In this document: piece after piece, positions 17,390 through 26,633 of the stretch | Numbering within the stretch: the first letter of the stretch is position 1 | Layout: every line of letters begins with the position of its first letter | Assembly: GCF_004795035.1 (NCBI RefSeq) | Contig: NZ_SSBK01000018.1 | Span: forward strand, 62,001 to 126,000 | Direction: 5' to 3' | Origin: Streptomyces sp. A0958 | GTDB lineage: Bacteria > Actinomycetota > Actinomycetes > Streptomycetales > Streptomycetaceae | DNA length: 64,000 bases | Made by a program: the position numbers and the translations under genes | The notes under the pieces: model-generated | Told to the model about the DNA's origin: nothing | Seen by the model: only the letters and a program-made list of their open reading frames with translations | The model's database searches: none

Positions 17390-18622
17390 ATGAGCACCGC
17401 CGCCCCTGCCCCGCTGACGACCGCTATCCGCCGCTCCTGGCAGGCCTCGCAGTACATCCTCATCGGTATTCCGGTGGCGCTGTTCGCCTATGTGGCCACC
17501 TTCCTGGTGGTGGCGGCGCTGCTGTTCGCCGTCGTGGTCATCGGGCTGCCCGCGCTGCCCGAGGCGGCGAAGGCGTTGCACAGGTTCGCCGAGTTCGAGC
17601 GGCGCAGGGCGGCGGACTGCCTCGGCGTCCCGTTCCGGCCGATGCCGCACCTGCCGTACGACGGCGGCGAACTCGGCCAACGGGTCCGGCGGGTGCTCGC
17701 CGACCCGGTCGCCAGGCGCGAGGCCCTGTGGCTGCCGTTCCAGGCGGTCGCGGGCAACGTCGTCGGCTACGCCATGATGGTGCTGTGGCCGGTCGGGCTG
17801 CTGGTGGACGGGATCATGCTGTCCTTGACGCATCTGCTGGACCGGCGGGCCGCCGACGAGTACGGCTCGCCGCGGCCCGAGCGGTACGGCCTGGTCCTGC
17901 GCTGGCATCCCGTGCTCGCCCGGCTCTCGGCGGAGTGGACGAGCTCCCTGCTCAAGGCGCCGCCCGCCGCGGAACTCGCCGAACGCGTGGCCCAGCTGAC
18001 GGAGAGCCGGGCCGGTGCGGTCGAGGCGCACGGTGCTGAACTCCGCCGTATCGAACGCGACCTGCACGACGGTGCGCAGGCCCGGATCGTCGCCCTGTCG
18101 ATGCGCATCGGCCTGGCCAAGCAACTGCTGGACCAGGACCCGGCCGCCGCCCGGCAGCGCCTGGACGAGGCCCAGGACGGTGTCGATGCCGCGCTCGCCG
18201 AGCTGCGGCACGTGGTGCGGGGCATCCACCCACCGGTTCTCACCGACCGCGGACTCGTTGGCGCGGTAAGGGCGTTGGCCGCGGACTGCGCCGTCCCCGT
18301 CACCGTGGAGCTCGACGCGGTGGACGACGGGCGCCGGCTGCCGGCCGCCGTCGAGGCGGCCGCCTACTTCGTGGTCGCCGAAGCGCTCACCAACATCGGC
18401 AAGCACAGCGGCGCGACGGCCGCGAGCGTCCGCATCGACCGGGCCCCCGGCGCCCTGCTCGTGGCCATCGGCGACGATGGGCACGGCGGCGCGGACGAAC
18501 GCGGCGGCAGCGGACTGGTCGGGATCAGGCGGCGTATCGCCGCCCTGGACGGCACCACCCGCATCAGCAGCCCCCTCGGGGGGCCGACAGACATCGAGGT
18601 GGAGCTGCCGTGCGGATCGTGA
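17390..18622 (+). CDS. Two-component sensor histidine kinase, NarL-associated (HisKA_3)
   Basis: A 410-aa membrane kinase. Two hydrophobic segments near residues 22-65 and 120-145 form a sensor region of the short Streptomyces type with almost no extracytoplasmic loop, so it may sense through the membrane or the neighbouring transporter. The dimerisation/phosphoacceptor motif is RRIERDLHDGAQARIVALSM with His226. A HATPase_c domain follows (EALTNIGKHSGATAASV as N-box, GDDGHGG as G1, GSGLVGIRRRI as G2). Its end overlaps the response regulator by 13 bp. It sits divergent to the ABC exporter, an arrangement common for cell-envelope stress or peptide-detoxification modules. Confidence 0.92.
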   Translation: MSTAAPAPLTTAIRRSWQASQYILIGIPVALFAYVATFLVVAALLFAVVVIGLPALPEAAKALHRFAEFERRRAADCLGVPFRPMPHLPYDGGELGQRVRRVLADPVARREALWLPFQAVAGNVVGYAMMVLWPVGLLVDGIMLSLTHLLDRRAADEYGSPRPERYGLVLRWHPVLARLSAEWTSSLLKAPPAAELAERVAQLTESRAGAVEAHGAELRRIERDLHDGAQARIVALSMRIGLAKQLLDQDPAAARQRLDEAQDGVDAALAELRHVVRGIHPPVLTDRGLVGAVRALAADCAVPVTVELDAVDDGRRLPAAVEAAAYFVVAEALTNIGKHSGATAASVRIDRAPGALLVAIGDDGHGGADERGGSGLVGIRRRIAALDGTTRISSPLGGPTDIEVELPCGS

Positions 18623-19269
18623 TCGCCGAGGACAACGCCCTGCTGCGGGAAGGCCTGATCCTGCTGCTCACCAGCTCGGGCCACGAGGTGGTGGCCGACG
18701 CGGCGGCCGGCCCAGAGGTGCTCCCCGCCCTGCTGCGGCACCGCCCGGACGCCGCCGTCCTGGACGTACGGCTGCCGCCCACCTTCCGCGACGAGGGGCT
18801 GCGCGCCGCCATCGCCGCCCGCGAGGAGCTGCCGGAGCTGCCGATCCTGGTCCTGTCCCAGTACGTCGAGGAGACGTACGCGGCCGAGCTGCTGGCCCAG
18901 GGAGCCCAGGGCATCGGCTACCTGCTCAAGGACCGGGTGGGCCGCGTCGACCAGTTCCTCCAGGCGCTGGACCGGGTGGCGGCCGGCGGCACCGCGCTCG
19001 ACCCGGAGGTGGTCAGCCAGCTGCTCACCCGCAAGGCGTCCGCGAAGCCCCTGCTGAGCCTCACACCCCGCGAGCGGCAGGTCCTGGAACTGATGGCCCA
19101 GGGCAAGGCGAACGGCACGATCGCCGCCGAACTCGTCGTCACCGAACGGGCGGTGAGCAAGCACATCGGCTCCATCTTCGCCAAGCTCGGCCTCGAAGCG
19201 GACGACGGCTCGGTGCACCGCAGGGTCCTGGCGGTCCTGGCGTATCTGGAGGGCAACGGCACGCGCTGA
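18610..19269 (+). CDS. Response regulator, NarL/LuxR family
   Basis: A 219-aa regulator: receiver domain with acidic pair EDN at residues 7-9, phosphoacceptor Asp52 in VLDVRLPP, LSQY switch and conserved Lys in YLLKDRVG, followed by a LuxR-type helix-turn-helix (LTPRERQVLELMAQGKANGT, IAAELVVTERAVSKHIGSIFAKLGL). The GTG start lies within the kinase gene, giving translational coupling. Probable target: the divergent ABC transporter promoter in 17219-17389. Confidence 0.93.
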   Translation: MRIVIAEDNALLREGLILLLTSSGHEVVADAAAGPEVLPALLRHRPDAAVLDVRLPPTFRDEGLRAAIAAREELPELPILVLSQYVEETYAAELLAQGAQGIGYLLKDRVGRVDQFLQALDRVAAGGTALDPEVVSQLLTRKASAKPLLSLTPRERQVLELMAQGKANGTIAAELVVTERAVSKHIGSIFAKLGLEADDGSVHRRVLAVLAYLEGNGTR

Positions 19270-19329
19270 CAGGGCAGCCCCTCCACCCGGCGTCCCCTAC
19301 CGGGACTGGACTGGGGGCGGCCCCGTTCC

Positions 19330-19716
19330 TCACGCCGGCTGGAGCAGGTCCCAGCGGTTGCCGTGCAGGTCCTCGAAGACCGCGACCGTGCCGTAGACCT
19401 CGTGGCGGGGCTCCTCCAGGAACCGCACTCCGGCCGCCGTCATGCGGGCGTGGTCGGCCGCGAAGTCCTCGGTGTGCAGGAAGAAGCCGACCCGGCCGCC
19501 CGTCTGCGCCCCGATACTCGCCGCCTGCGCCTCGTCCTTGGCGCGGGCCAGCAGCAGCCCCGTGCCCTCGGTGCCGCGCGGGCGCACCACGACCCAGCGG
19601 GAGCCGTCGCCCCGGTCGGTGTCCTCCACCAGGTCGAAGCCGAGGGCGCCGGTGTAGAAGGAAAGGGCCTCGTCGTAGTCGCGGACGACCAGGGTGACCA
19701 GGGCGATGTGGGGCAT
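19330..19716 (-). CDS. VOC (glyoxalase/bleomycin-resistance fold) family protein
   Basis: 128 aa with two beta-alpha-beta-beta-beta modules: IALVTLVVRDYDEALSFYTG with LGFDLVED, then GRVGFFLHTEDFAADHARM and VAVFEDLHGNRWDLLQ. Metal ligand positions at His/Glu are present (H3, E-containing strands and the final E of VFED). Substrate unknown; such proteins range from dioxygenases to resistance proteins. It is convergent with the response regulator gene, with its own start near the divergent kinase gene. Confidence 0.85.
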   Translation of the reverse strand: MPHIALVTLVVRDYDEALSFYTGALGFDLVEDTDRGDGSRWVVVRPRGTEGTGLLLARAKDEAQAASIGAQTGGRVGFFLHTEDFAADHARMTAAGVRFLEEPRHEVYGTVAVFEDLHGNRWDLLQPA

Positions 19717-19778
19717 GGGATTCCTCGCGGGACGGGTGGGCGCGGACGGTCACCGGCCCGGGACGCGACACTATCCGC

Positions 19779-20420
19779 ATGGATCTCAGCGACCTCACCG
19801 GCCTCACCGCCCGCGCGCGCCGGCTCGCCCGGACCGGGGAGCGGCGCATCCTCGGAATCGCCGGGCCGCCCGGAGCCGGCAAGTCCACCCTGGCCGGCCG
19901 GATCACCGAAGCGCTCGGGTCGCTCGCCGTCCTCGTGCCCATGGACGGCTTCCACCTCGCCGGGGCCGAACTCGAACGGCTCGGCCGGGCCGACCGCAAG
20001 GGCGCACCCGACACCTTCGACGCCGCCGGGTACGCCGCCCTGCTGAGGCGGCTGCGGGCCCCCGAGCCCGGGACCGTCGTGTACGCCCCCGCTTTCGACC
20101 GCGCCCTGGAGGAGCCGGTCGCCGGAGCGGTCCCCGTACCGCCGCAGGTCCCGCTCGTCGTCACCGAGGGCAACTACCTGCTGTACGGGGAAGGGCCCTG
20201 GGCGCCGGTGCGCGGGCTGCTGGACGAGGCGTGGTTCCTCGAACTCGACGACGCCGTACGCGTACGCAGGCTGGTCGACCGGCATGTGCGGTACGGGAGG
20301 CCGAGGGCCGATGCGGAGCGCTGGGTGGCCCGGTCCGACGAGGCCAACGCGCGGCTCGTCGCACCCGGCCGCGACCGCGCCGACCTCCTCGTGCGGGAGG
20401 GGAGCGGCCCCCGGCCCTGA
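19779..20420 (+). CDS. Nucleoside/nucleotide kinase family P-loop protein
   Basis: 213 aa with P-loop GIAGPPGAGKSTLAGRI at about residues 27-43, then VPMDGFHLAGAEL (substrate/catalytic Asp as in uridine kinase and pantothenate kinase), VTEGNYLLYGEGPW (Walker B-like) and the lid VRRLVDRHVRYGR. This is the uridine-kinase/CoaA-like fold, including fructose-transport-linked YfhE-type kinases. The precise substrate cannot be told. Confidence 0.85.
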   Translation: MDLSDLTGLTARARRLARTGERRILGIAGPPGAGKSTLAGRITEALGSLAVLVPMDGFHLAGAELERLGRADRKGAPDTFDAAGYAALLRRLRAPEPGTVVYAPAFDRALEEPVAGAVPVPPQVPLVVTEGNYLLYGEGPWAPVRGLLDEAWFLELDDAVRVRRLVDRHVRYGRPRADAERWVARSDEANARLVAPGRDRADLLVREGSGPRP

Positions 20421-20487
20421 CTACTCGCGCGCCCGCCGCCGGACGGGCAGGATGAAAGGGCCGTTGCGCGCCGTCAGGAGGCCCCGC

Positions 20488-21618
20488 ATGTCCCGCACGC
20501 ACCAGCCCGTGCCGTTCACCGCCGACGACTACCGGGCCCGGATGGCACGGGCCGCCGACAGCGCCGCCGCGGCCGGGCTCGCGGGCGTGCTGGTCGCGCC
20601 GGGGCCCGACCTGGTGTACCTGACGGGCTACCAGCCGACCGCGGCGACCGAGCGCCTCACCCTCCTCGTCCTCGCGGCCGGCCAGGACCCCGTCCTGATC
20701 GTGCCGACGCTGGAGGCCCCGGACGCGGAGAAGGCCGTGGGCGCCCCCGCGCTGACCCTGCGGGACTGGACGGACGGCAAGGACCCGTACGCCGTCACCG
20801 CCCCGCTGCTCGACGCGCGCGGCCGGTTCGGGATCAGCGACAACGCCTGGGCGATGCACCTGCTCGGCCTCCAGCAGCGGCTGCCCGACACCTCGTACGC
20901 CTCGCTCACCGAGGCGCTGCCGATGCTGCGCGCCGTGAAGGACGCCCACGAGCTGGAACGGATCGCCGCGGCCGGGGCGGCAGCCGACGCCGCGTACGAG
21001 GAGATCGTCAAGGTGCGCTTCGCCGGCCGCAAGGAGACGGACATCGCCGCCGACCTGGCCCGGCTGCTCACCGAGCACGGGCACTCCCGGGTCGACTTCA
21101 CCGTGGTCGGCTCCGGGCCCAACGGGGCCAACCCGCACCACGAGGCCGGTGGGCGCACCATCGAGCACGGCGACATGGTCGTCCTCGACCTCGGCGGACT
21201 CAGACACGGCTACGGCTCCGACACCTCCCGTACGGTCCACGTCGGCGAACCCACCGCCGAGGAGCAGCGCGTCCACGACATCGTGCGCGAGGCGCAGCAG
21301 GCCGGCTGCGCGGCGGTGCGCCCCGGCGTCGCCTGCCAGGAGATCGACCGGGCCGCCCGTGCCGTCATCACCGAGTTCGGCTACGGCGAACGCTTCATCC
21401 ACCGCACCGGCCACGGCATCGGCGTCACCACCCACGAACCCCCGTACATGATCGAGGGCGAGGAGCAGCCGCTGGTGCCCGGCATGTGCTTCTCGGTGGA
21501 GCCCGGCATCTATCTGCCGGGCCGGTTCGGCGTCCGCATCGAGGACATCGTGACCGTCACCGAGGACGGCGGGCGGCGCCTCAACGCCACCGCCCGCGAA
21601 CTGGTGGTCGTCGAGTAG
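20488..21618 (+). CDS. M24-family Xaa-Pro aminopeptidase
   Basis: A 376-aa peptidase with an N-terminal creatinase-like domain (DLVYLTGYQPTAATERLTLL) and a C-terminal pita-bread domain. Metal ligands are visible: Asp in VVLDLGG and YGSDTSRT, His in HRTGHGIG, Glu in SVEPGIYL and IRIEDIVTV-type VRIEDIVTV. These bind two metals and remove N-terminal residues next to proline. ATG 20488 has a CAGGAGG site seven bases upstream; a longer frame starts at 20284 inside the kinase gene and is rejected. It ends only 3 bp from the convergent treZ stop. Confidence 0.92.
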   Translation: MSRTHQPVPFTADDYRARMARAADSAAAAGLAGVLVAPGPDLVYLTGYQPTAATERLTLLVLAAGQDPVLIVPTLEAPDAEKAVGAPALTLRDWTDGKDPYAVTAPLLDARGRFGISDNAWAMHLLGLQQRLPDTSYASLTEALPMLRAVKDAHELERIAAAGAAADAAYEEIVKVRFAGRKETDIAADLARLLTEHGHSRVDFTVVGSGPNGANPHHEAGGRTIEHGDMVVLDLGGLRHGYGSDTSRTVHVGEPTAEEQRVHDIVREAQQAGCAAVRPGVACQEIDRAARAVITEFGYGERFIHRTGHGIGVTTHEPPYMIEGEEQPLVPGMCFSVEPGIYLPGRFGVRIEDIVTVTEDGGRRLNATARELVVVE

Positions 21619-21621
21619 CGG

Positions 21622-23382
21622 TCAGCCGTCGGCCAGGAGCACGCACGACTCCGGCGGCAGGTGCAGCATCCCGTCCGGGCCCGGCGGGTCGACAGGCAGC
21701 CAGGCGGTCAGCACCCGGTCCGCGCCGCCGCGGTGCCGGCCGCCGCCCAGCGGGATCGCGGCCGGCTCCCCGTCGAGGTTGACCGCGATCCGCAGGTCGC
21801 CCCGGCGCACCGCCAGCCAGCGCGCCTCGTCGTCGTACGCCGTCCTCACCGACGCCAGATCCGGGTCGCAGAGGTCGGGCAGGGCGCGCCGCAGCGCGAT
21901 CAGCTCGCGGTACCAGGCGTGCAGCCGGGCGTGCGGCTCGCGGTGGGGTTCGTCCCAGTCCAGGCAGGAGCGGGCACGGGTGGCCGGGTCCTGCGGGTCC
22001 GGGATGTCCTCCTCCGCCCAGCCGTGCGCCCCGAACTCCCGCCGCCGTCCGGTGCGCACGGCCTCGGCCAGCTCCGGGTCCGTGTGGTCGGTGAAGAACT
22101 GCCAGGGCGTCCGGGCGCCCCACTCCTCGCCCATGAACAGCATCGGCGTGAACGGCCCGGTCAGCACGAGGGCCGCCGCGCAGGCCAGCAGTCCTGGGGA
22201 GAGGGAGGCGGCGAGCCGGTCGCCGAGGGCCCGGTTGCCGATCTGGTCGTGGGTCTGGGCGTACCCGACGAAGCGGTGGGCGGCGCTGCGGCCGGCGTCG
22301 ACGGGGCGTCCGTGCGTACGGCCGCGGAAGCTGGAGTACGTGCCGTTGTGGAAGAAGGCGCTCGTCATCGTCTTGGCGAGCCCGGCCAGTGGGGCGGCGG
22401 CGAAGTCCGCGTAGTAGCCCTGTGCCTCACCGGTCAGCGCGGTGTGCAGACAGTGGTGGAAGTCGTCGTTCCACTGGGCGTGCAGGCCGAGCCCGCCCTC
22501 CTCGCGTGGCGTCGTGGTGCGCGGGTCGCACAGGTCGGACTCGGCGATCAGGGTGAGCGGGCGGCCCAGCTCCGCCGAGAGCGCGTCGGTGGCGGCGGAC
22601 AGCTCCTCCAGGAACGTCAGCGCCCGGGTGTCGGCCAGCGCGTGGACGGCGTCCAGCCGCAGCCCGTCCAGCCGGTAGTCCCGCAGCCAGGCGAGCGCGC
22701 TACCCAGCAGGAACGCCCGCACCTCGTCGGAGCCCGGCGCGTCCAGGTTGACCGCCGCGCCCCACGGGGTGTGGTGCGTCTCGGTGAAGTACGGGCCGAA
22801 GAGGGGGAGGTAGTTGCCGGACGGGCCCAGGTGGTTGTGGACCACGTCCAGGACGACGGCGAGCCCCAGACCGTGCGCCGTGTCGACAAAGCGCTTCAGC
22901 CCTTCCGGCCCGCCGTACGGTTCGTGCACGGCCCACAGCGACACCCCCTCGTACCCCCAGCCGTGCACCCCGGGGAAGGGGCAGACCGGCATCAGCGAGA
23001 CATGGGTGACGCCCAGCTCCACGAGGTGCCCGAGCCGGGCCGCCGCCGCGTCGAAGGTGCCCTCGTCGGTGTACGTGCCGGTGTGCAGCTCGTACAGGAC
23101 CGCGCCCGGCAGCCCGCGCCCCGCCCAGTCGGAGCGCCAGGTGTACGCGTCGTGGTCGACCACCGCGGACTCACCGTCCGGCCCGTCCGGCTGGCGGCGC
23201 GAACGCGGGTCGGGGCGCACCGGCCCGCCGTCCAGCGCGAATCCGTACCGGTCGCCGTCCGAGGCGTCCGCCTCGGCGGTCCACCAGCCGGACCGGTCCG
23301 GATCGGGTTCCATCGGCCGCAGCTCGCCCGCCAGTCGCAGAGCGGCCGATCCCGCGTCCGGTGCCCATACCTCGAACAACAT
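21622..23382 (-). CDS. treZ: Malto-oligosyltrehalose trehalohydrolase
   Basis: TreZ cleaves trehalose from the end of maltooligosyl-trehalose made by TreY. The 586-aa GH13 protein has an N-terminal CBM48-like beta domain (FEVWAPDAGSAALRL) and a TIM barrel with VVLDVVHNHLGPSGNYL, nucleophile Asp in GLRLDAVHAL, acid/base Glu in LIAESDLCDPR and the transition-state Asp in YAQTHDQIGNRALGDRL. The ATG at 23382 has a GAGGGAG site. It is separated from treY-glgX by about 7 kb of other genes, so the three-step pathway is split into two transcription units. Confidence 0.95.
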   Translation of the reverse strand: MLFEVWAPDAGSAALRLAGELRPMEPDPDRSGWWTAEADASDGDRYGFALDGGPVRPDPRSRRQPDGPDGESAVVDHDAYTWRSDWAGRGLPGAVLYELHTGTYTDEGTFDAAAARLGHLVELGVTHVSLMPVCPFPGVHGWGYEGVSLWAVHEPYGGPEGLKRFVDTAHGLGLAVVLDVVHNHLGPSGNYLPLFGPYFTETHHTPWGAAVNLDAPGSDEVRAFLLGSALAWLRDYRLDGLRLDAVHALADTRALTFLEELSAATDALSAELGRPLTLIAESDLCDPRTTTPREEGGLGLHAQWNDDFHHCLHTALTGEAQGYYADFAAAPLAGLAKTMTSAFFHNGTYSSFRGRTHGRPVDAGRSAAHRFVGYAQTHDQIGNRALGDRLAASLSPGLLACAAALVLTGPFTPMLFMGEEWGARTPWQFFTDHTDPELAEAVRTGRRREFGAHGWAEEDIPDPQDPATRARSCLDWDEPHREPHARLHAWYRELIALRRALPDLCDPDLASVRTAYDDEARWLAVRRGDLRIAVNLDGEPAAIPLGGGRHRGGADRVLTAWLPVDPPGPDGMLHLPPESCVLLADG

Positions 23383-23555
23383 GCAGCGCTCCCTCGCTTC
23401 CGGGGCCGTTCGTCCCGGCCCATGGTCGGCAGCGGGCGCGATCTCCGGCCCCCGACACTGGATCGAGTTCGATACTGGCGATTAAGGTCTGATTCTGATC
23501 ACTGCCCTGCCGGGTTCTGCCCTACGCACTCCCTCTAACGGCTGTGGAGGCCGAG

Positions 23556-24911
23556 ATGACCGTGCCGTCGTTCCCACCGGGTTTCCTGTGGGGAGCCTCC
23601 GCGTCCGCCTTCCAGACCGAGGGCGCCGCCGACGCCGACGGCAAGGGCCCGTCCGGCTGGGACGCCTTCGCCGCGCAGCCCGGACGCATCAAGGACGGCA
23701 CCGACACGAGCCGGGGCACCGGCTTCCACCGGCACTACCGCGAGGACGTCGCGCTGCTGGCCGGACTCGGCGCCGACGCCTTCCGGTTCTCGGTGAGCTG
23801 GCCGCGCGTCGTGCCCGGCGGCAGCGGCCGCGTCAACCCGCAGGGCCTCGACTTCTACGACCGCCTCGTGGACGAGCTCTGCGCCCACGGCATCACCCCG
23901 GCCCCCACCCTCTACCACTGGGACACCCCGCTCCCGCTGGACGAGGCCGGCGGCTGGCTCAACCGCGACACGGCCTACCGCTTCGCCGAGTACGCGGGCG
24001 TCGTCGCCGAACGCCTCGCCGACCGTGTGCCCATGTGGATCACGGTCAACGAACCCGCCGAGGTCACCCTGCTGGGTTACGCGCTCGGCGAGCACGCCCC
24101 CGGCCGCACCCTCCTCTTCGACGCGCTGCCCGCCGCCCACCACCAGCTCCTCGCCCACGGCCTGGCCGTGAGCGCACTGCGCGCGGCGGGCGCCGGCAAC
24201 ATCGGCATCGCCGTATCGCACTCGCCGGTCTGGACGGCGGGGGAGTCCGACGATGACCGCTTCGCCGCCGAGCTGTACGACACCCTCACCAACCGGCTGT
24301 TCGCCGACCCGCTCCTCACCGGCCGCTACCCCGACGAGAACTTCGCGGCCCTGATGCCGGGGCCCGTCGAGGACGACCTGCGGACGATCTCCACCCGGCT
24401 CGACTGGTACGGCGTCAACTACTACAACCCCACCCTCGTCGGCGCCCCCACACCCGACGCCCTCGACAGCTTCGCCGGCTTCGGCATGCCCGAGAGCCTT
24501 CCCTTCGGCATCCGGGAGATCGAGGGGTACGAGAAGACCGACTTCGGCTGGCCCGTCGTCCCGGACGGGCTGCGCGAGACCCTGGTCCAGCTGCGGGAGC
24601 GCTACGGGGACCGCCTCCCGCCGCTTTACATCACCGAGAACGGCTGCGCCGTGGACGAGCCCGCGAAGGACACCCGCCGGATCGCCTTCCTCGACGGCCA
24701 CCTCAGGGCCCTGCGGGAGGCGATCGACGCGGGCGTCGACGTACGCGGCTACTTCACCTGGTCGCTCACCGACAACATCGAGTGGACCGAGGGGGCCAGC
24801 AAGCGCTTCGGCCTCGTCCACATCGACTACGAGACGCTGCGCCGCACCCCGAAGGACTCCTACGCCTGGTACCGCGACCTCATCAAGGCCCAGCGGGGCG
24901 CGGAGAGGTGA
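23556..24911 (+). CDS. Family 1 glycoside hydrolase (beta-glucosidase)
   Basis: A 451-aa cytoplasmic enzyme with the GH1 signature start FPPGFLWGASASAFQTEGAA, acid/base Glu in WITVNEPAEV (NEP motif) and nucleophile Glu in PLYITENGCAVDE (ITENG motif). It probably hydrolyses beta-glucosides such as cellobiose after import; no sugar transporter is adjacent, so the substrate is open. ATG 23556 is preceded by GGAGG at 23546-23550; the GTG at 23544 is too early. It diverges from treZ and overlaps nothing; 7 bp to the convergent acetyltransferase. Confidence 0.92.
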   Translation: MTVPSFPPGFLWGASASAFQTEGAADADGKGPSGWDAFAAQPGRIKDGTDTSRGTGFHRHYREDVALLAGLGADAFRFSVSWPRVVPGGSGRVNPQGLDFYDRLVDELCAHGITPAPTLYHWDTPLPLDEAGGWLNRDTAYRFAEYAGVVAERLADRVPMWITVNEPAEVTLLGYALGEHAPGRTLLFDALPAAHHQLLAHGLAVSALRAAGAGNIGIAVSHSPVWTAGESDDDRFAAELYDTLTNRLFADPLLTGRYPDENFAALMPGPVEDDLRTISTRLDWYGVNYYNPTLVGAPTPDALDSFAGFGMPESLPFGIREIEGYEKTDFGWPVVPDGLRETLVQLRERYGDRLPPLYITENGCAVDEPAKDTRRIAFLDGHLRALREAIDAGVDVRGYFTWSLTDNIEWTEGASKRFGLVHIDYETLRRTPKDSYAWYRDLIKAQRGAER

Positions 24912-24918
24912 CCGGGGT

Positions 24919-25875
24919 TCAGTCGTCCCACACCATGTCGAAGGCGCGCTCGAAGTTGACGTAGCCCAGCCGCTCGAACGCCTTCGCCATCGGCACGTTG
25001 CCGAGGTCCGTCGCCGCCCGGACGCGTTCCACGCCCACCTGCGCGGCGAGCATCCGGGTGCCCTCGGCGAGGATGTCGTCGATGTGGCCGTGACCGCGGT
25101 GGGCGGGCAGCACCCCGATGTACGCGATGATCGGGTTGTAGTCGTTGCGGGCCGGGATCACGAAGCCGACGGGCTCCCCGTCCGGCAGCTCGGCCACCCG
25201 CCACCACTCCCGGGGCGTCGCGTAGCCCGCCAGCTCCTCGTCGTAGTGCTTCTCCGCGGCCTGGCGCGGTGTGAGGCCGGCCGCCAGGTCCTCCCGGCCG
25301 TGGGCGTCGAGGGTGCCCTCCATCACCGGTGTCATCAGGGCGAGCAGGTCCTCACGCCCGGCGACCGGACGGAACCGCAGCCGCCCGCTGTCGGCGGGGA
25401 CCGGCGTACCCCGGCGCCACTCCAGGCGCAGCCGCTCCACGAGCATCCGGGCACCGGTGCGCTCCATGACCCGGATACGGGCCTCCACGGCGTCGCGGAC
25501 CGCCGGGTCCTCGCGCCAGTCGGCCGGTACGAACCGCCCGTACTCGGGGCGCGGTGTCCCGGCCGGTACGACGGCGGCCGTCGCCGCCTCGACCAGCCGC
25601 AGCCCCGCCTCCTCGCGCTCGGGCCCCGGCAGGGTGTCGTCCAGGTCGAAGAAGTCGAGCAGCAGCGGCTTCCCGCCGTCCCGGCTCCACCACGCGATCC
25701 GCGCCACCACCCGCTCACCGCGCAGCGCCACCCACATCCACTCCGGGCGGCGGCGGCCCGTAGCGAGGTCGTCCTCCAGCTCGTGGTCGAGGACGTAGGG
25801 CAGTTGGCGGAAGAGGTCCAGCTCCTCCGGGCCGCCGAGCGGTCGGACGGTCAATGCGAGTGGCGCGTCGGGCAC
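24919..25875 (-). CDS. GNAT-family N-acetyltransferase, two-domain type
   Basis: 318 aa with a degenerate N-terminal GNAT-like half (MWVALRGERVVARIAWWS) and an active C-terminal half with GEPVGFVIPARNDYNPIIAY, acetyl-CoA loop VLPAHRGHGHIDDIL and ATDLGNVPMAKAFERLGY. The double-domain layout resembles mycothiol synthase and similar proteins but lacks convincing MshD motifs. GTG 25875 is chosen because GGGGGA precedes it and the extra upstream residues look like non-coding translation; ATG 25977 in frame is an alternative. Confidence 0.8.
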   Translation of the reverse strand: MPDAPLALTVRPLGGPEELDLFRQLPYVLDHELEDDLATGRRRPEWMWVALRGERVVARIAWWSRDGGKPLLLDFFDLDDTLPGPEREEAGLRLVEAATAAVVPAGTPRPEYGRFVPADWREDPAVRDAVEARIRVMERTGARMLVERLRLEWRRGTPVPADSGRLRFRPVAGREDLLALMTPVMEGTLDAHGREDLAAGLTPRQAAEKHYDEELAGYATPREWWRVAELPDGEPVGFVIPARNDYNPIIAYIGVLPAHRGHGHIDDILAEGTRMLAAQVGVERVRAATDLGNVPMAKAFERLGYVNFERAFDMVWDD

Positions 25876-26056
25876 AGATCCCCCACGGGTGTCGGCTGCG
25901 TCACGGCGGACGTCGCCGGACGGCAGGGCCGCCGACCCTAGCAACGCGCCGAAGCGGCCGCCCCCGGTTATCCGCATGAGGGCCCGTGCAGGTCAGGAGC
26001 ACCGAAAGCAGGGTTGTTCTGGACACTCCGGGGCCGTCGGACCGACAATTGGATGC

Positions 26057-26623
26057 GTGACGTCCTCCTTCGAGTCCCACACGTATCCCGCGCGGCTGTC
26101 GGACGCCCAGCGCGACCGTGTTCTCGGTGTGCTCAGAGAGGGCGCGGCCCAGGGCAGGCTCTCCCAGGACACCTTCATGCGGCGCATGGAAGTGGCCCTG
26201 ACGACGAGCCGCCCCGAGGAACTGGAAGCGCTCACCAAGGACCTTGAGCGCGAGAGCCGTTGGTCGCGCGGGCTGCTGCGGGTCGTGGGCTCGGTCTCCG
26301 GCTTCCCGGAGCGCGTCCGCCGGGCGTGGCGGGCGGAGCGGCTCCCCAAGCTGCTGCTGCCGGCCCCCAGCCCGCACCCCCTGCTCATCGGCCGCGACCC
26401 GGGCAACGGACTGCGTCTCAGCCACGAGACCGTCTCCCGGATGCACGCCGAACTGACCGCGCACGGCGACCGCTGGCTGCTGCGCGACCTCGGCTCGACC
26501 AACGGCACCTGCGTCAACGGACAGCGCGTCACCGGCACGGTCCCGGTGCGCGAGGGGGACCAGGTCAGCTTCGGCCGCATGATGTTCCGGCTCTCCGCAC
26601 CCGCGCTCCGGCCGCCCGCCTGA
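26057..26623 (+). CDS. DUF1707-FHA domain protein
   Basis: 188 aa. An N-terminal DUF1707 segment (LSDAQRDRVLGVLREGAAQG, RLSQDTFMRRMEVALTTSRPEEL) precedes a forkhead-associated domain: LLIGRDPGNGLRLSHETVSRMHAEL with the conserved Gly-Arg and Ser-x-x-His, then LRDLGSTNGTCVNG. FHA domains bind phosphothreonine, so it is a likely substrate or partner of Ser/Thr kinases. GTG 26057 is used; the longer frame from 25889 reads through the promoter region. Confidence 0.87.
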   Translation: MTSSFESHTYPARLSDAQRDRVLGVLREGAAQGRLSQDTFMRRMEVALTTSRPEELEALTKDLERESRWSRGLLRVVGSVSGFPERVRRAWRAERLPKLLLPAPSPHPLLIGRDPGNGLRLSHETVSRMHAELTAHGDRWLLRDLGSTNGTCVNGQRVTGTVPVREGDQVSFGRMMFRLSAPALRPPA

Positions 26624-26633
26624 CGCCGCTGGC

